NCBI GenBank assembly: GCA_902560805.1
Contig: CACENW010000001.1
Location: 248,001-312,000, forward strand
Reading direction: 5' to 3'
Origin: an uncultured Pelagibacteraceae bacterium
GTDB taxonomy: Bacteria; Pseudomonadota; Alphaproteobacteria; Pelagibacterales; Pelagibacteraceae
Length of the DNA stretch: 64,000 nt
The notes beneath the pieces were generated by a model. The model saw only the letters and a program-made list of their open reading frames with translations, made no database searches and was not told the origin of the DNA. Position 1 is the stretch's first letter. The number at the start of each line of letters is the position of its first letter. This document shows positions 62,325 through 64,000 of the stretch, piece after piece. The position numbers were made by a program, and so were the translations under genes.

Positions 62325-62557
62325 TTTCTCTTAATAATTTCCTTAATTTTTTTATTTGTTTTTTCGCTAATAGATCTAAAATTTTTTTTAAATTTTTTTT
62401 CAATTAAATTATTTAATTTTAGCAACTCCTGATAACTCTCTACAGAATTATCTAAATCATCTTTTTCCTCTAATGACTTTATTATTTGATTTGCTTCGTC
62501 TGTCAATTCCTCAAGTGTTCTACTGTCATAATCGAGTGGTAAATTTTTATCTTTCAT
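62321..62557 (-). CDS. xseB: Exodeoxyribonuclease VII small subunit
   Basis: A 78-residue, helical, charged protein. Identification rests on size, a two-helix pattern with LEELTDEANQIIKSLEEKDD like XseB, and the position before ispA and dxs. The basic C-terminal tail is longer than in many homologues. Partner XseA is not in the window. Starts 20 bases from the divergent Sua5/TsaC gene. Confidence 0.85.
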   Translation of the reverse strand: MKDKNLPLDYDSRTLEELTDEANQIIKSLEEKDDLDNSVESYQELLKLNNLIEKKFKKNFRSISEKTNKKIKEIIKRK

Positions 62558-62577
62558 ATATTAATCATTACTATTAC

Positions 62578-63513
62578 ATGAAAAATATTCAATCAAATAT
62601 CAAAAAAGCAAAAAATTACTTAGACAAAAGTCATTGTGTGGCTGTTCCAACAGAAACTGTTTACGGACTTGCAGGTAATGCTTACTCAGATGTAGCAGTT
62701 AAAAAAATTTTTAACCTAAAAAGAAGACCTGCTAACAATCCATTAATTGTTCATTATTATAATTTAAAGAAAATTTCAGAAGATTGTGAAATAAATAATA
62801 GTTTTATTAAACTTTATAAAAAATTTTCTCCAGGACCGTTAACATATGTACTGAAGCTTAAAAAGAATTCTAAAATATCAAAGTTTGTAACTAATAATAA
62901 AAAAACAGTTGCTATAAGATTTCCAAAACATCCCCTATTTAGAAAATTACTAAAAAATCTTGAATATCCAGTTGCAGCACCAAGTGCTAATATTTCTTCA
63001 AGATTAAGTGCTGTAAAAGCAGCTGACGTCAAAGAAGAATTTGGCAGCAAAATAAAATTTATTTTGAATGGTGGTATTTGTAAAATAGGTGTTGAGTCCA
63101 CAATAATAAGCATAATAAATAAACCAAGATTACTAAGATATGGAGGATTGGGTGTTTCAAAAATCAAAAAAACTTTAAGAAAAAATATAATTATTAATAT
63201 AAATTCAAAAGATAAAATTTCTCCTGGTCTTTTTCCTTTACACTACTCTCCAGGATTACCTTTAAGAATGAATGCAAAAAAAAATAAAATAAATGAAGCT
63301 TTTGTACTTTTAAAAAAAAGAGAAAATGTATCTAAAGATATTTATTATTTAAGCAAAACAAATAACTTAAATGAGGCTGCCAAAAACCTGTATAGTGTTT
63401 TGAGGAAAATTAAAAAAGATAAATATAAATCAATAGCTGTAGAAAAAATACCAAATGAAGGAATTGGAAAAACAATAAACGACAGACTGAAGAGAGCATC
63501 AAACTTCAAATGA
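62578..63513 (+). CDS. L-threonylcarbamoyladenylate synthase (Sua5 type)
   Basis: A 311-residue YrdC-fold enzyme with CVAVPTETVYGLAGNAYSD, FNLKRRPANNPLIVHYYN, FSPGPLTYVLKL and VAAPSANISSRLS. A C-terminal extension (about 220-311), PGLFPLHYSPGLPLR and onward, is the Sua5 domain. The frame is open from 62473, but ATG 62578 begins the conserved part and avoids overlap with xseB. First step of t6A37 formation in tRNAs. Its stop overlaps the next ATG by ATGA. Confidence 0.93.
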   Translation: MKNIQSNIKKAKNYLDKSHCVAVPTETVYGLAGNAYSDVAVKKIFNLKRRPANNPLIVHYYNLKKISEDCEINNSFIKLYKKFSPGPLTYVLKLKKNSKISKFVTNNKKTVAIRFPKHPLFRKLLKNLEYPVAAPSANISSRLSAVKAADVKEEFGSKIKFILNGGICKIGVESTIISIINKPRLLRYGGLGVSKIKKTLRKNIIININSKDKISPGLFPLHYSPGLPLRMNAKKNKINEAFVLLKKRENVSKDIYYLSKTNNLNEAAKNLYSVLRKIKKDKYKSIAVEKIPNEGIGKTINDRLKRASNFK

Positions 63514-64000
63514 AAAACTCAATAGAAGTCATAAATCTATCAAAATCATATAAGACTAAAAAAGCAGTTAATAATATAAGTTTTAAAATTGACGAAAATG
63601 AAATAGTAGGACTGTTGGGTCCAAATGGGTGTGGAAAAACAACGACCATTGGAATGATACTAGGATTATTAAAGCCCACAAGTGGCAAAGTCTTAATCAA
63701 TGGTAAAAATATTGAAAATAATAAAATTTCAATTCTTCACAAAATGAATTTTATTTCTCCCTACATTGAATTACCTAAAAAATTAACTGTAAAGCAAAAT
63801 TTGATTGTGTATGGGAAGCTCTATAATATTAAAAATTTGAATGAGAGAATTAATTTTCTTTCAGAAAAATTAAGATTAGGAGATATTTTAGATAAAATTA
63901 CAGGAGAACTATCATCAGGACAAAAAAATAGGGTCAGTCTCGCAAAAGCATTGATTAATGATCCAACCGTGCTCTTATTAGATGAACCAACTGCTGCTCT
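63510..64000 (+). CDS. ABC transporter ATP-binding protein (partial)
   Basis: The frame starts at ATG 63510, coupled to the Sua5 gene (ATGA), and runs off the window after 163 codons. It shows Walker A GPNGCGKTT, signature LSSGQKNRVSLAKAL and Walker B VLLLDEPTAAL, with the A-loop Tyr in SKSYKTKKAV. The short linker and sequence resemble CcmA/YadG-type exporters such as the ABC-2 class. The permease is presumably outside the window. Confidence 0.88.
   Translation, partial: MKNSIEVINLSKSYKTKKAVNNISFKIDENEIVGLLGPNGCGKTTTIGMILGLLKPTSGKVLINGKNIENNKISILHKMNFISPYIELPKKLTVKQNLIVYGKLYNIKNLNERINFLSEKLRLGDILDKITGELSSGQKNRVSLAKALINDPTVLLLDEPTAA

Noticed and set aside
62814-63167. 117-residue minus-strand frame
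   Set aside because: It is fully inside the Sua5/TsaC gene, whose motifs are intact; the antisense frame has no family features.

Overview
The window looks like a chromosomal segment of a SAR11-type alphaproteobacterium (Candidatus Pelagibacter or a close relative). The signs are very AT-rich DNA, genes packed edge to edge with ATGA or TAATG overlaps, many solute-binding-protein transporters, and a circularly permuted two-piece tmRNA of the alphaproteobacterial kind. This is an inference from gene content and composition. No rRNA, tRNA, CRISPR array or insertion sequence was found.

Positions 1-5.95 kb (plus strand) hold a small operon: the tail of an unknown gene, an AHAS/Xsc-like thiamine-diphosphate enzyme, a DUF1185 (amino acid synthesis family) protein, an alpha/beta hydrolase and an aldehyde dehydrogenase. 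A branched-chain-amino-acid-type binding protein follows and ends in a bidirectional terminator. Positions 5.9-18.8 kb (minus strand) form one long amino-acid transport region. It has a binding protein with an attenuating terminator, a complete liv permease/ATPase set, the exporter pair azlCD, the 2-oxoglutarate-dependent glutarate hydroxylase glaH (csiD), a ProC-like reductase, a second complete liv set and an MFS transporter. Two small unrecognised ORFs sit between transporter genes.

Positions 18.8-24.5 kb are a mixed block: LysE exporter, a DUF2805-like protein, glutaredoxin, MsrB, histone-deacetylase-like amidohydrolase, D-2-hydroxyacid dehydrogenase, a DMT permease broken by one extra base in an eight-A run, and a DadA-like FAD oxidase. 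Positions 24.6-31.6 kb carry the rod-shape operon leuA-mreB-mreC-mreD-mrdA-rodA. Positions 31.7-36.9 kb carry an oligopeptide-type ABC transporter with fused ATPases. Positions 37-40.3 kb hold ilvB-ilvH-ilvC, so branched-chain amino acid synthesis (with leuA) lies near the two uptake systems. Positions 40.4-46.7 kb hold hflK-hflC-DUF2065-degP-miaA, a divergent mrp/apbC and a convergent thyX.

Positions 46.7-50.3 kb are a very AT-rich patch with a membrane acyltransferase, the ssrA gene with a near-consensus promoter, a PhyH-like dioxygenase and a DUF1737 protein; this patch looks accessory. Positions 50.3-64 kb return to housekeeping genes: ppdK, glyS, glyQ, an S49 peptidase, a long-chain polyprenyl synthase, pdxH, aroC, the isoprenoid cluster dxs-ispA-xseB, a Sua5/TsaC enzyme and the beginning of an ABC ATPase cut by the window edge.

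I did not find a clearly new multi-gene system. The most unusual points are glaH inside the double liv/azl cluster, the uncharacterised TPP-enzyme operon at the left end, the unrecognised small ORFs inside transporter operons, and a structured inverted repeat at 19481-19529.
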